Positions 11,901 to 24,499 of a DNA stretch of 64,000 nt are shown here, in pieces (position 1 is the first letter of the stretch; each line of letters opens with the position of its first letter). The notes beneath the pieces are model-generated. The model saw nothing but the letters and a program-made list of their open reading frames with translations, had not been told where the DNA came from and made no database searches. Source of the DNA: Chenopodium formosanum. Its lineage: Eukaryota > Streptophyta > Magnoliopsida > Caryophyllales > Amaranthaceae. The position numbers and the translations under genes are program-made. Where the stretch lies: positions 20,393,703 to 20,457,702 of the forward strand of contig CM044875.1 of assembly GCA_024500155.1 (NCBI GenBank), given 5' to 3'.

Positions 11901-12548
11901 TGATAAAGATTACTATGTTAAAATTAGGGTCACTATATTCAACATTGCGTCGTACTTTACACTTACAATAATATTAAGAGTCACACATATTTTAATAAAT
12001 ATTACTATATTAAAATTAAGGTTATTATATTAAAGTCACTATATTTAATATAATGTCAATTGCGTGCATATAAACTTTAGATCCGCAACAATATATTATT
12101 GTGGTCCACGGAAGTTTTTCCCATGAAAATATGCGATAAAAGTTTAATTAAGTCTAATCATATCAAAACATCACACTATAATCAAACTAAATACTAGTAC
12201 AAAAGATTCAAATGAAAACTTAATATGTATGGATAAGATAGAGGACTGTTTCTTAACTTTAGTTCTTTTAATCCCTTTTGGCTCCCGATTCAATCCCCCC
12301 AAGAAAAGTATGCACGGACATGTGAGGTTGGTTAAGCAAATACATTATTTCATTTAGAAAATACCAACTGTTGGATCAAGTAACAAATTGTAGTCATTAT
12401 ACAACTAATGTGATTATATCTTGGAATAATAAACTTCATTTGTCAAATGACGACTGACTAATAGTTGGCAGCTTGTTCAACGTCCAAGTGTCCAACTCGC
12501 TACAATATTACTAGATTTTTTCTTTAAATACTTCATCTATCAAAATTT

Positions 12549-12645
12549 AGTTGTTTATGGACGGATCAATTTTTGACCGAAAAAAAAGGAAAAAAATGGT
12601 TATCACCTTGACAGGTGTTATAAATTGATCCGTCTATAAATAACT
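12549..12645. repeat. Fold-back sequence
   Basis: AGTTGTTTATGGACGGATC pairs with GATCCGTCTATAAATAACT about 50 bases later. It is probably the core of a decayed Stowaway MITE; the outer ends are not clear. Confidence 0.5.
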
Positions 12646-12652
12646 TGACTTA

Positions 12653-12831
12653 GAGTCTGTTCATATTTACTAAATTAAATTGAAATGAACTGAACTGATT
12701 GGAACTGAATTTAACTGAATTGAACTCAATTGAAAAGAGTTGAAATGATTATAAGAGTTGAAATGAGTATTTTATGAGAGAAGAAAATTAGGAGTTGAGC
12801 TGAAGTGAACTGAACTGAAGTGAACATGCCC
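12653..12831. mobile_element. Tourist-like MITE (179 bp)
   Basis: GAGTCTGTTCATATTTACT and, reversed, GGGCATGTTCACTTCAG form the inverted ends; TTA flanks both sides (12650-12652 and 12832-12834). The interior consists of GAACTGAACT words. Same family as 62605-62821. Confidence 0.78.
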
Positions 12832-13382
12832 TTAATTCAAAATGTTCTGATCTAGAAAATTTAATCTGTATGAATATAATAATCTAGTATGAGTCAAACT
12901 TGCAATGAGCTGTCTTAATTAAACCCGACATGAACTCAAATTGACATCTCTAATTTCCTTGAGTAATATTCTCAAGATTAACTATTAACGTGATAATTAA
13001 ATATAAATGATATAGTAATTTTAAAAACACCTTGTCCAGTTATTAGCGTCATATTTAATCATGGTGCCTCCAAATAAAATGGTCCTTCCACTGATTACTG
13101 TATTAAGTATGATTATACTCATGTTAATCACTGTCAACATTGTCGACAAATTATCCATAACTTATTCTCTATTATTAGTAATGCTATAATCTTTTCCTTA
13201 TTCCGTTGACACTTGACATTTAGTTTTGAACCATTGTTTTTCCAAGAAACGACTTCTATCTCTATATATGATCATAATATTCCAGATAATTGAACCAATT
13301 CCACAACTATGCCATGCTTCTATTGTACTTGGTAATATATAATTCATCCCCAAATTGTCTAAAATTATTTAAATTAATCTGA

Positions 13383-13452
13383 ACAATTCTTTTGAGTATG
13401 CTTTTTTATATAACCCTACAATTCTTTTGAGTATGCTTTTTTATATAGCCCT
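13383..13452. repeat. 35-bp tandem duplication
   Basis: 'acaattcttttgagtatgc' occurs at 13383 and again at 13418, with the following TTTTTTATATA also repeated. Confidence 0.85.
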
Positions 13453-13476
13453 GCAAGTGGAGTAAATTGTATAATA

Positions 13477-13810
13477 CTCCCTCCGTCTCTTAATACAAAG
13501 CCTCTTTTGGTTTTTACACGGGAATTAAGAAAGTTGTAAATTCTTTAAAACTAATGATTAAAATTAGATATGTGCATGTGGGGTTAGAGAAAGATAGAGA
13601 GAAAGAAAAAGTGGTTGGAAATAATTAAAGAGGTAGAGAGAGAAAGTGTTGAAAATTGATGTTAAAAGTACAAAAAAGTAAAGGAAAAAAATGACAACTC
13701 ATAAAAAAGAGGGTGATAATGTCAAAAAATACAACCTTTAAATAGAAAGAGACATTGTATTTTGATTTACCCAAAAAAGAAATGAGGCTTTGTATTAAGG
13801 GACAGAGGGA
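13477..13810. mobile_element. Stowaway-like MITE (about 334 bp)
   Basis: The left end CTCCCTCCGTCTCTTAATAC is mirrored at the right by GTATTAAGGGACAGAGGGA, with the adjoining AAAGCCTC blocks also paired. TA lies on both sides. This is the canonical Stowaway terminus. No ORF. Confidence 0.82.
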
Positions 13811-13909
13811 TACTACGTATTCTTTTGAAAATATGAAATATTACTAGTTGAAAGTCCTCTCTGATTTCAAAGTCATGTATATGAACTTTTTTCTTATAAA
13901 AAAATTATT

Positions 13910-15142
13910 GGGAAATTCTCTTTGATAACCATGTAATTTTTTATTTTCTCAGTAGTAAATTGTAAAAATTCTTATTATATTAATCCAATGGTGACATAAA
14001 TGAAATTATAAGTTTAACCCTAGTTAACTAAATACTTAAGTACTAATTTAACGATAATCCTCAATTCTAGATTTCCCTCCAAAACCCTTCAACCCAAAAA
14101 CTACTGCCCTAGCAACCAGAACTACCGCCAAACAACCATAACCGTCATCGCCGTCACCACCAGATTCACCACCTAACCATTGACACCACCACCATCAACC
14201 GACCCAACTTCACACCCCACCCAAATCGCCCTAAACCCACTTGGAAAAACCTATACTCCCTGAAAACTACCCATCGAAAACACCCTAAACCCTCCCGGCC
14301 TCCAAAGCCTCAACGACACGATCAAAGGAGAGAGAAAATCAGCACATCGTTAATCACCTTCTGCCGGTGATTCTATGGTAACGGCAATCGGTGATCCTTC
14401 TTCTTCGTTGGATCTCTAATTTCTACAATTTTCACTTAATTCAATTGATTATCAACCTAATTTTCCCAAATTCAACTGCAAGAATCTTATTCAGTTTTTT
14501 AGACTTGATTTTCTGATTAATTTGCAGGACAATATTTAGTAATTTACCCTAAATTCATTCCTAAGTACAACATAAAGGAAATTAACACAATTTGAAGGTG
14601 GAATTGCAAAAATTAAGAAGAGTTAGAGCCGAAATATAACGAATTTCGTTTAGGGAGGAAAGATTGAGGATTTGAGGGATTATTTGGGGATGGGGTGGTG
14701 GTTCAAGGGGAAGGAGAGACTAGGCAAAGGTGGGGGAGGTCGGCGCACTAGCGAGGGAAAGGCTAAGCATTGGCACTGGCGTGAGTGGGGGCGGAGGAGA
14801 AGTGGCTGTCAACGAGCAAAGGTGGCGATTGGGTGGGAGCTTGTTCAGAAAGTGAGAAAGGTAAGGAGGAAGAAAGAGAGGAGGATGAAGATGATGATAT
14901 GTACAGGCTGGGTTTGAGTGAGGATATTTTAGAAATTTGAGTGTATTAAGTGAGGACATTTTAGGAATTTCATTTTTTTATTTTAAAAAAATGTTCACCA
15001 TGGTTGAGCTCTCACTAAAGTGTTTCATTAAGTTCACCATTGAATAATTATAATTAATTAAAGTTTATCAAGGATAATAAGAATTTTTACAATTTACCAC
15101 TGAGAAAATTAAATAATACATTGCTACCAAATAGAATTTCCT
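13910..15142. mobile_element. Mutator-like element (MULE), non-autonomous, 1233 bp
   Basis: The flanks AAAATTATT at 13901-13909 and 15143-15151 are a perfect 9-bp target duplication, the Mutator signature. The ends begin GGGAAATTC and, reversed, AGGAAATTC, and the inverted similarity continues for about 75 bases (for example TTTTCTCAGTAGTAAATTG against TTTTCTCAGTGGTAAATTG). No transposase is present. The interior (about 14050-14930) is far more GC-rich than the termini and has Pro/His-rich open frames on the minus strand (for example 14720-14959), so it may hold captured gene pieces; I cannot name a source gene. Confidence 0.85.
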
Positions 15143-15183
15143 AAAATTATTTTATTTTTTTCGGATGTCTAAATATAAATTTA

Positions 15184-15336
15184 GGCCCTGTTCGCTTCAC
15201 CTTATTCATACTGAATAACTGAAATTATTTTTGCTAAACTTACATTATTAATTTTTATTGAACATAAATTATTTTTGCTGAATTGAAATTATTTTTATTG
15301 ATGAATATTATTTTTTAAGGTAAAGTGAACATGACC
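15184..15336. mobile_element. Tourist-like MITE (153 bp)
   Basis: GGCCCTGTTCGCTTCACCTTA mirrors GGTCATGTTCACTTTACCTT at the other end; TTA flanks both sides (15181-15183 and 15337-15339). AT-rich interior, no ORF. Confidence 0.8.
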
Positions 15337-15339
15337 TTA

Positions 15340-16630
15340 GTAATTGTTGAGATAAATGTTGTTCTTTGCCAACAAGTCAAATACTCTATCTTATTCTAGA
15401 ATATTACGGGGCTGCCCCTACTATTACTGATCATACTTTGATAACTTTGCCAATGTAACAACAACAAATAAGTAAAGATGTAATCCCTGAAGAAGTTGAG
15501 CAAGAATTGAATTAATTAACTAAAGAAATGAACAAAAAAAAACATAGACAAAGGATGTAAACGCTTTCCATTAAATGAAAGATAAAGTCAAGGCTATAAT
15601 TGTATTACAAGAGGAGAAAATTACCTCCATGTTCATACAATTGGAATGATCGAACGTTGTTTAAAACATGCTAAGTAAATCCTAAATAATCACTTAATTG
15701 TCTACTTTTCTCTGTAATCCTTCATCTATTTATAGGAAGAAACTCCTTAAAAATCTTATCTTGGTCTTCTCTTAATGCCCTTCTAACATCTTTTTTAAGT
15801 TGCTGGCCATAGTTAGGGAAAGAAGAAATAGCCTTGAGTTCTCTAGCGCAGCCCTTAGTTACATTACCATCTTACTTAACTGGAGTTTCATCCGAGGAAG
15901 ATGTACTTTTCATTCTTTTTCTCCTTTACTCGTTTGATGATGTGTAAGTCTGGCGACATTTTATTGTTATTGCCACTTTATGTGAACATTGAACATAATA
16001 ATTTATTTTTAGCTTTAGGCTCCATCCTATTAGAAAAACTCTTTATATGTTTGTTTAGGTGTAAAGAAGTTTCGCTATTATCTTCTGACTTAGAAAATAT
16101 TAGAAGACCCCTGTGGTTGATCGCTTGTTGGGGAAATTTGTACACCATATTGTGCATGGAAAAACCACAGTCAAGATAATGAAGGGAATAGCCGATGAGA
16201 AGACTTATTTTACCTCTAAACAAGATTGTAGCGAGAAATCTTCGAAGGAACATTGCAACTCATCTGATGAGATATGTTAAATTATTATGATCATCAAAAG
16301 CTCCCTGTCTCTAAGCTCCCTGTCTCTGACCTAGTTATGTGTTGCCTTCTGAAGTTACTCTTTGCTATGAAACTAGCATGTTTGGTCGTAAAGATAACCC
16401 TGATGACTTAACTTTATTGATTTTTGGCGCTATCCCAGATGTTGTATTTCTTTATAAGAGATTCTCTTTTCTGTTTTGTTTTTGCTGCAAGGGTTTTACC
16501 TACTGCTGAAATAGAACATTTTGGTTTTAAGGCTTACAATCTTAATATGATCCTAGACAGTTTGGTCTGTGCCAATCAGCATTAGCCATTCCTTTCATTA
16601 TAGCTTGTAATGTGCCTTGGTAATCAAGGC
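15340..16630. other. Unassigned intergenic or transposon-derived sequence
   Basis: I see no supported gene. A 92-codon open frame at 15901-16179 has no recognisable motif. A 15-base unit, 'aagctccctgtctct', is tandemly doubled near 16300. The right edge joins the broken RT of the gypsy remnant. Confidence 0.4.
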
Positions 16631-16639
16631 TAATTTTCT

Positions 16640-19080
16640 ATAAAGAGGATGTTTAGACTAGTGAAACACTAAATCTCTTGTAATAATAGCCCACCAAACC
16701 TAAGAAAATCCTAATTTTTGAAACACTTTTTAAGTGTTGGCCACTCACACATAGCTTGGATCTTCGCTGGATCGACTGAAACTCCCTCTTTGGAAATCAC
16801 ATGGCCCAAAAAGCCACTTTTCCAAACCAAAATTCACATTTTGACAACTTAGCATACAATTGATGCTCCCTCAAAAGCAACAACACTTGTCTCAAATGTT
16901 CCTCGTGCTCCTCTTTATTTCTTGAATAAATCAATATATCAAACACCACCACAAACGTATCTAAGTACGACCTTAAATCCGATGCATCAAGTCCATGAAC
17001 ATAGCTGATGCATTGGTCAACCCAAATGGCATAACTATGAACTCATAATGACTATAAAAGGTCCTAAAAACACTCTTTGGAATATCTTGATCCGCAATCC
17101 TCAATTAGTGATAACCTATTCTCAAATCTATCTTCGAAAAGATTCTGGCTTCTCTCAACTGGTCAAAAAGATCATCATTCCTCGACAATGGATACTTATT
17201 CTTCCTGTAACTTGATTCAACTCATAATGTCAATACATAACCTCAGAATTCCATCCTTTTTCTTTCCAAATAACATTGGAGCTCCCCATAGTGAGGAACT
17301 AGGTCAAATGTAACCCTTTTCCAACAAATCATCTTATTGAGTCTTCAGTTCTTTCATTTCAGCTAGAGCCATCCTATACAAGGCCTTGAAAATAGGTCCA
17401 ATTTCAAGCACTAGGTTAATAGTGAACACAACATCCCTCACTAGTGGCACACCAAGAATCTCATCCGAAAATACATCAGGAAACTCCTCTATAACAAGAA
17501 TACCTTCATCATTATTTTCTTTATCACTTACCACTTCCTGAATACTACGTATATACAGGGGTTAACCCTTCTTATTGAACTTCTGAAGTTGCATTACAGA
17601 AGTAACCCTTAACCCTGAACTCTTCCCTTCCCTTTTGTAAGTTAACCAGGTCTTACTTGGGCTATACGAATTAACTTTATGGGTTACACGATCAATTTGG
17701 GCATTGTACTTTCCCAACCAATCAATACCCACAATCACATCGAGATCCTTCAAATCGTACTAGATCAAATTAGACAAAAATTCTACCCCAGAAATTGAAA
17801 GAGGTACACCTCTAAATAACAAAGAACAGTTCCTTACTTTCCCAAATGGAATAGAAACATCTAGAGAAACCTACTCAGGACTCACTAACCCAAGACACTC
17901 TACCACTATCTTAGAAATAAGAGAATGAGATGCACCTGAATTAAATAAAACTTTCACAAAGAAGGAACATATGAAGAAAGTTCCAATTACCACATCATTA
18001 GAATTTTTAGCCTCACGACTGTTCATCGAATACACGACCCCTATCGCAATGCCACTAGTTCCGTCCTTAGGTGTAGGTCCACTAGATTAGGGTGATTTGG
18101 TAGGAGCACTAGACTCTTTCACCTTTCTCGACTTAACACTGACCTCCTTCTTGAAACACTTGTACTTACGATGTCCCAACTTCTGACAGTAACAACAAGT
18201 CACTAGGTTCCCATCACAATCCTTCTTTGGGTGGTTTTTCTCATACCGCTTGTGGAAATACTTCCTCTTAGGTCTCTCACCATCTATGTGGTTCCCATTC
18301 CCCTTGGCATTGGCCGACTAGCCCCAATTTCCCATCCCAAAATGCCCATTGTTGTCCCTTTTTCCTCTAGTTTATTCATTCCCTTTATAGTTCTCATTGG
18401 GCTTATGTCTCTTTTCACCCCCATGTAAAGTGTTTGAGTTCTTCCTCTCCTCTCCTGAATGCTCCGTTTCCCTCCTTAATCCCATACAGGTGGGCTCCAC
18501 GACCATATACTTCATTTAGGGTCTCAAGATTCACCCCTTAACTTCCTTTGGAGGGTTAGGGTCAAGCCTTGCACAAATCTCTAAGCTTTGATGGCTTTAA
18601 TTAGAACAACTTTCGGGGAAAACCTCACTAACTCAATAAACTTGTTGTAATATTTATTGATAGACATATTCTCCATCCTAAGATTTGTAGACTCCATAAA
18701 TTCTTGTTTCCTCAAGTTTTCTAGGCAAAACTTATCCCTCACGGCTAATTTGAACTCATCAAAGTTAGGTCTCTTCAACAAGTCAGCTTCCTTCCTCAAA
18801 TCGTAAGTACCATTGTTCACCCTCAACTTAATTAGGCAATTAATGGCATTAAGTAGCTTGTTTAACTCCTTAATCTAGCTTTTAAGACTGGTTGTGTCAT
18901 CCTTCCCTAAATAAACAGGTAGTTTAGCTATTGTTATTCTTGTAAAAGTCTAACTTTATGAGTCAAAGTCAGAATGACGATTTCCTTGGTTCACTACTTG
19001 CGTGATGTTTTCAACTATATAGGTCAACTTATTAGGGACCTTACCTACTTTGTAACTAGTACGTCATTTTCAAGCTCTCA
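16640..19080 (-). pseudogene. Ty3/gypsy gag-protease-RT remnant (chromovirus-like)
   Basis: Reading the minus strand from 19080 downwards: a gag region (about 19080-18560, with LRVNNGTYDLRKEADLL and a typical LENLRKQEFMES segment), a CCHC knuckle CYCQKLGHRKYKC near 18200, a protease region with NSGAS where D-S-G-A-S is expected (near 17950) and DVIVGIDWLGKYNAQID near 17720, then the RT N-terminus (VIEEFPDVFSDE, 17470), RT core (VMPFGLTNAS near 17020) and a degenerate FGHVISKEGVSVDPAKI-like stretch near 16780. Stops and frameshifts are frequent. Integrase and LTRs are absent. The protease D-to-N change alone would abolish activity. Sequence style matches Tekay/Del-type chromoviruses. Confidence 0.85.
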
Positions 19081-19262
19081 AAGACATAATTTCTAGGTAT
19101 TCATACCATTCTTTGAAAATTAAAACAAGCACTACGTACTCATATGAACACTTTATTCATTTAAGAAGAAAAGAGAATTTAAAGAAAATAACTTCATTTT
19201 ATTAATAAAGAACTTAAAAGTACAAATATTCCGTCTAAGGCAGTTATTGAAAGCAATAAAAA

Positions 19263-20094
19263 TTACATAAGTTCAATCACTCGAAAGATACACTCAGAAT
19301 ATTCCTCCTCGTTGGGATCATAATCAAGATCATCTCTCTTAGCCTTTCCTTTATCATTTGGGTCGATCACAAAAGTTAGATTGTAGCCACTATAACTTGG
19401 AGTACGACCTGAACTGGTGTTTAGGCTATAATTTGGGCTTCTATGAGGGATATCACAACCATAAACTGGCTTTGAAAAAATGTCGAGCTTTTGAACAACT
19501 TTTGGTGAAGATGGGTGATACTCTGGGCTTGGTGATCTTTTATTGATGGATGAAGTGTCATGAACTCTAGGCCTCTTAGCAACATGAAAATGCGCCTTTA
19601 GATTTGGACGTTAAGGATATTTAGAAGTATTATAGCTTGGAGTGGTTGAAGGAGAAGGGTAATTCTTCCTCCTCCCAATAGCTGGTATGGATACATCAAC
19701 GGAAGACTCTTGTGAAGCTTTCGATACACATAAGGTATGTAGCTGAGTATTCAAGTGTTCAATTTGGTCAAGTTCCCTCAAGGTTTCATTCTTTCCAAGC
19801 TAAGTTGGTTTCACAATTCTCCTTCTAGGTTTAGAATCACATTCAAGATAGTGCAAGTCTCTTTTGAAGCTAGTCAAGGTTTCTAACCACTTCCCTTCAT
19901 GGTGATGCTTCTCATTCCAAAACCTATTTCCCTTAACCACTTCCCCATACCTCTCAAAAAAAGGTTTGTATTTGTTGACTCTAGGCAAGTGAGCTAAGGC
20001 TAAGAGTACAAGCCATGGAGGTTGAGTTAACACTTCAAGTCCATACTTCTCATAAAGAGCTAAAGCAAGTGTAGTTATTTCAGTCACAAAACTA
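19263..20094 (-). pseudogene. 3' part of an unrecognised ORF split by a retrotransposon
   Basis: About 277 codons run in one minus-strand frame from 20093 to a TAA at 19263-19265, interrupted only by TAG (19800-19802) and TAA (19611-19613). Both could arise by C-to-T change. The N-terminal part has a hydrophobic run (PPWLVLLALAHLP) and basic segments; the C-terminal part is Ser/Pro-rich (KRSPSPEYHPSSPK) and ends acidic (DLDYDPNEEEYSE). AATAAA-like sites occur downstream near 19195. The upstream continuation lies at 44516-44589: removing the LARD and one target duplication restores the frame exactly. I do not recognise the family; it may be a host gene or an accessory ORF of an older element. 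Confidence 0.6.
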
Positions 20095-20105
20095 CTAACT
20101 GTAAG

Positions 20106-21156
20106 TAGAGATGGAAATGGATCGGGTTCGGGGCGGGTGGAGTGTCACCCACATCCCCCACCTGCCTTCATCTACCCCACCCGATCCATTCACCACCCGC
20201 CAATATATCCACCCGAATCCATCCATCCATCACCCACGGGTGAAACGAATGGATCAGGTGGTAATTGGATATAAAAAATTAAATTACACTTGGTTATTCC
20301 CAAGAAAATTTCACATATATATGAACCCTAAAAAACCATAAATTAACAAAAAAAATTGTGGCAAATTCGTTAAAAAAAGGCACAAATTCAAGAAAATATA
20401 TGATTCATATATATAAACCATAAAACAAACAGCAAATTCATGAAATTAAACCTAAGAACAAGTAAAAAATTCGAATGAACAAGGCAAAATTAGCAACACT
20501 AATTACAAATTTACAACAAGTCAAGAACCCAGAGCATTGAAATCCGTGACTTCATCCAACAGTCCGAGAGAGCAAACTCAGCAGAGAGAGGCAGAGGGTT
20601 TCGAACTTTTTAGCTTAGGAATTACTATATTGAAATATTCTTTGATTTTGCATTCTCAATAAACCTAGAAATTGAAATCAATTTGGGGGAAAATTAAGAT
20701 AAAGATAGATAAATGGGGTTTCGGGAATTCTGGGTGTATTTGAGGGTTCGAGAGTAATGTGAAGAAGACCCTTTGTGACTCTCGAATGAGAGAAATCTGT
20801 GAAACCACTTCAATAGAGAACTCAGAGTATGCTTTAATTGAGGACAGAGAGAGAGGATGAGGAGAGAGAAAAAGAGGGGAGGAGGCGTGTCTACTGAATA
20901 CATTTTTTTTTTTTTTTTTTTTTTGCAATTCTAATAGTCCGTATTCTTTTCTTTCTTTCTTTTTTTTTTAATATTCAGGTGATGGATGGATTAACGGGTC
21001 GGGTGATGGGTGAAATTTGTCCACCCGAATCCGATTCGTCACCCGCATCCGTTAATCCATCACCCGCCTATCATCCGTTTAAATTGGGTTTTTCACCCAT
21101 CCAATAAGGCGGGTGGACCGGGTGAGTGGGTGATCCACTGGATATTTTCATCTCTA
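20106..21156. mobile_element. Non-autonomous hAT element (1051 bp)
   Basis: The ends are TAGAGATGGAAATGGATC and, reversed, TAGAGATGAAAATATCC, close to Ac-type termini. The 8-bp flanks ACTGTAAG (20098-20105 and 21157-21164) are identical. Subterminal regions are rich in GGGTG/CACCC words. There is no transposase. The target duplication straddles the outer edge of the LARD 3' LTR (21159), so this insertion is younger than the LARD. Confidence 0.88.
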
Positions 21157-21158
21157 AC

Positions 21159-22667
21159 TGTAAGCGTCATTCAAAACGCCTTACTTAAGCATGTTGTGAA
21201 TATGCTTGGCACTCATAGGAAGTGGGAATTGACAGACAATTAGGGACAAAGCAAAGTAGGGAGCCGCCAACAAGTATTTAAGGAACTTGTAAACCGTTCA
21301 CATATCATTTAAGGTAACTACGATTAAGGGACAACGATAGGCAACAACGATTGACCCGTGAAGGTTACACTCTAGTCATAGTCCATGAGATTACTAACTC
21401 CATATGGTTCGGAACCACAAAAAGAGGATCGAGGATGATGGTACGAAGTTATTCATTGAGTCACATTCGCCCGTATTGGCCTCTACTCGATTCTTATTGT
21501 GAAAAGTATTCCTGCAATCTCAAAGGCACACGAACAAAGATTCAATTTGCTCTAAACTAATATTAGGCTAAATTTTTTTTTGAGGAAAATATTAGGCTAT
21601 ATGTTGAATGTTAATGCAACATATAATTCTAAAATATTGTGATCACTTCAATTAAACAATAAGATTAAAAGGGAACCTAAACCGATCGTCCAAATAATCT
21701 TATTAATTGTGATATTTAATTACATATTTCCTTTAACATGCAATACGGTGATCAATAAATATAATTTAATAAACATCAACATTGAAAGCAATTTAACGAT
21801 AAACATCGTTAGTCAAATAAAATAATAATAATAAACCTAATCATGATACTAGCAACAAGAATAATAAAAAGAGTAATTAAGTGAACTAATTACTCACGTT
21901 CTGTGTTTCTTTGAATTGATATATCATGAATAAATTTTTATTAACTTCAATAAAAATATAAATCAAATTGAATTTAAACTAAATAAAAAGTAGAGTTGAT
22001 TTGGTCCAAACCCTCACTCAATTCTACCTTTCACGCCTTGGTTTGAGTATGAAACTTTAGGTGTTGTATGGACTCCGAGGAGTGCTTAAGGGATGTATTG
22101 TGGAAGAATAGGGAAGTCTAGTGTTTAGGATAGAGCATAAGAGAGAATGAGAGAATAATTTGGTGTACAAGAGAGGAAGAGAGGAATTTTTTATGCCCCG
22201 AAACTGGTGAAATCAGCTTCGTATTTATAGAGAAAATATGAGGGGTGAAGCACGAAACCCTAGAATTGAAGTGCCACGAAGAAATCAAACCTAAAAATTG
22301 TCGTGCCATGGCACAAATTGTTGCGTCACAGTACAGCTTGCCGTGAAGTGGCAAAACTTGTCGTGATGCGGCATTTTTGCTGTGGCACCGTTTAAGCTAT
22401 TCCGGACTTATTTCAGGCTTAGAGTTTTATTATTTATTAATCAGGCTTAATTAATAAATAAAACGAAATGGATAAAAATGGTTTGGGTTGAAATATGGGT
22501 TGGACTATGTTTGACTACATGTTTGGACTGATTTGTGGATTGAATAAGTTTGACTAAATATGGGTTTTAAGCACTCCTGAGATTAAATACTCAACCCGAC
22601 CAATAATGGCTGTGAAAAGTTTTCATCATCGGGTTTGGTTTTGGGGATAACTTTTAAAGTGTCTGCA
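21159..22667 (-). mobile_element. 3' LTR of the LARD-like element
   Basis: On the minus strand the LTR reads TGCAGACAC...GACGCTTACA. It is homologous over its full length to 43001-44515 (about 10% different by eye, with small indels). Upstream on the minus strand is a polypurine tract, and the sequence beyond its end is not a primer-binding site, so this is the 3' LTR. The flanking 5-mer CTAAC (now displaced by the hAT) pairs with CTAAA at 44516-44520. Confidence 0.82.
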
Positions 22668-22681
22668 AAAGCCCCCACTTT
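22668..22681 (-). other. Polypurine tract of the LARD
   Basis: The minus strand reads AAGTGGGGGCTTTT directly before the LTR start TGCAGACA, as expected for plus-strand priming. Confidence 0.7.
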
Positions 22682-22869
22682 GTTTGAGTTTGCAGAAACA
22701 CAAGTTTTGAAAACGATAGTTAAAGTAGTCGGTTGGGACGGAGAACTATTTAAGACTTTCTGCGTTCCTCAATCACTCTGTACACGCCGTTATTTGTGGA
22801 AAAGCGTTAGTTTCACAGATAAAAGAACGAAGTGATAGAATGCATATCTGACAGTAGTGTATTGGTGGA

Positions 22870-23900
22870 AAATATGTTTGGTAGTTTTCTAGGCCTCGAG
22901 AAATCCACCGGATGATAGTTTTCCACGCCTCGAGAATGTTGTTAGATGATATTTTTCCACGCCTCGGGAATTTTGTTAGATGATGTTTTTTCCACACCTC
23001 GGGAATTCTGTAAGATGATATTATTCCACGCCTTGGGAATCAATCGCCGACTTCTATGCCTCGAGACGTGTGCAACGACCGACAATTTTCCACGCCTCAG
23101 AAAAGCTTGTCTGATAATGAGAAATTATATTTCCACGCCTTGGGACACAATCGTCGACTTCTACGCCTCAAGAACTGTGCAACGACCAACAATTTTCCAC
23201 GCTTGGAAAAAGCTTGTCTGATAATGAGAAACTATGTGTCCACGCCTTGGGTCACAATTAGGGTTGTTCATCGGTCCAAGACCGGACCGGAACAAAGACC
23301 GAAAATTAGAATTTTAAGAACCGAAGACCGGACCGATTAAGCTAGGACCGAACCTAGACCGGACCGAAAGAATCGGTCCAAAACCCGGACCGGACCGCTT
23401 TGGACCAATTTAAGATTTTTTTTTAAAGAGAATACTAAATTTTAATAAAGTTATGGAAACACAAAAAACAAAAAGTAAAGGAACAACTATATTTTAATGT
23501 CATTTTTACGTTTTTTTTTTTTTTTTGTATGTTAAGTACAAAAAACTTATAAAGTTAAAGTTTTCTAAGCTTTTTAAGGATAACTTTAATCATTATTTAA
23601 GGTTTCATGCATATTTTTAATAAAAAATTCGATCCGGTCAAAGACCGGTTTTTATAGGGTTTTGGACCGGACCGAAGACCGGAAAAATGAATTTCAAGAC
23701 CCGAAGACCGGACCGAATAATTCGGTCCGGTCCGGTCCATTTTTTCGATCAGGACTGATTTATGAACACCCCTTAGACACAATCGCCGAATTCTACGCCT
23801 CGAGAGGTGTGCAACAACCGACAATTCTCCACGCCTCGAGAAAATCTAGCCTGATAATGAGAAATTACAAGTCTCTACGCCTTGAGAAACTTGCAACGTG
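22870..23900. repeat. Diverged minisatellite ('ccacgcctcggga' motif)
   Basis: The motif CCACGCCTCGRGAA recurs about ten times, with spacers containing 'tgcaacgaccgacaat' and 'tctgataatgagaaa'. Unit length varies, about 50-110 bp. The hAT element 23259-23775 interrupts the array. Confidence 0.75.
23259..23775. mobile_element. Non-autonomous hAT element (517 bp)
   Basis: The ends are TAGGGTTGTTCATCGG and, reversed, TAAGGGGTGTTCATAAATC. The flanks GTCACAAT (23251-23258) and GACACAAT (23776-23783) give an 8-bp duplication with one mismatch. Subterminal regions consist of GGACCGGACCGAA words. No transposase. Confidence 0.8.
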
Positions 23901-24499
23901 GATCTTACTTGCCTCGGGAGATGATCAATAGGTGTTTGATAAAGGATAATGGTTCGATTTTCCTCGAACGTGGGTTATAGATGATTATAATTTGTTTGAT
24001 TATACCTGAGACTGCAAAATAGAATTTGCTAAAGGACTCATATGGATTGTGATTCACTTGACCAAGCTTAACTTGACATGACAAGACATGGCATGTGTAT
24101 GACTTGTGACTGTGTGTGTATATGTATAGTTTGAGTGTATGCATAGACACAAATAACTGAAATGCAAAAAAAAAGCAAAAAATTCAATCATTTTTTGTCA
24201 TGAGTGGAGGGTACTGACTTTTTCCCAAAAAACAAAGACGTGAAAAATGAAGTAAGAGTTTTCGAATTTCCCTCGATAAAATTTTGAAATTTTTTTTTAA
24301 CTTTCCCAAAAGAAAAAAGATTAAAAATAGAAGAATTTTTGTACTTTCATGTCGGGAAAAGTTTTTGAACATCCCCAAAAGAATAGACATGAAAAAGGGA
24401 AGATGTTTTGAGCTTCCTTGTTGACCAAAGCGAGACGAATTGCATGGACTTTCTTCTTGTCAAATTGAATTGCTCGTCTTGAAAATATTGTATGCATGG

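Noticed and set aside
14672..14959. Protein-coding genes in the MULE interior
   Set aside because: Low-complexity Pro/Lys/Arg frames with no domain; retained only as possible captured sequence.
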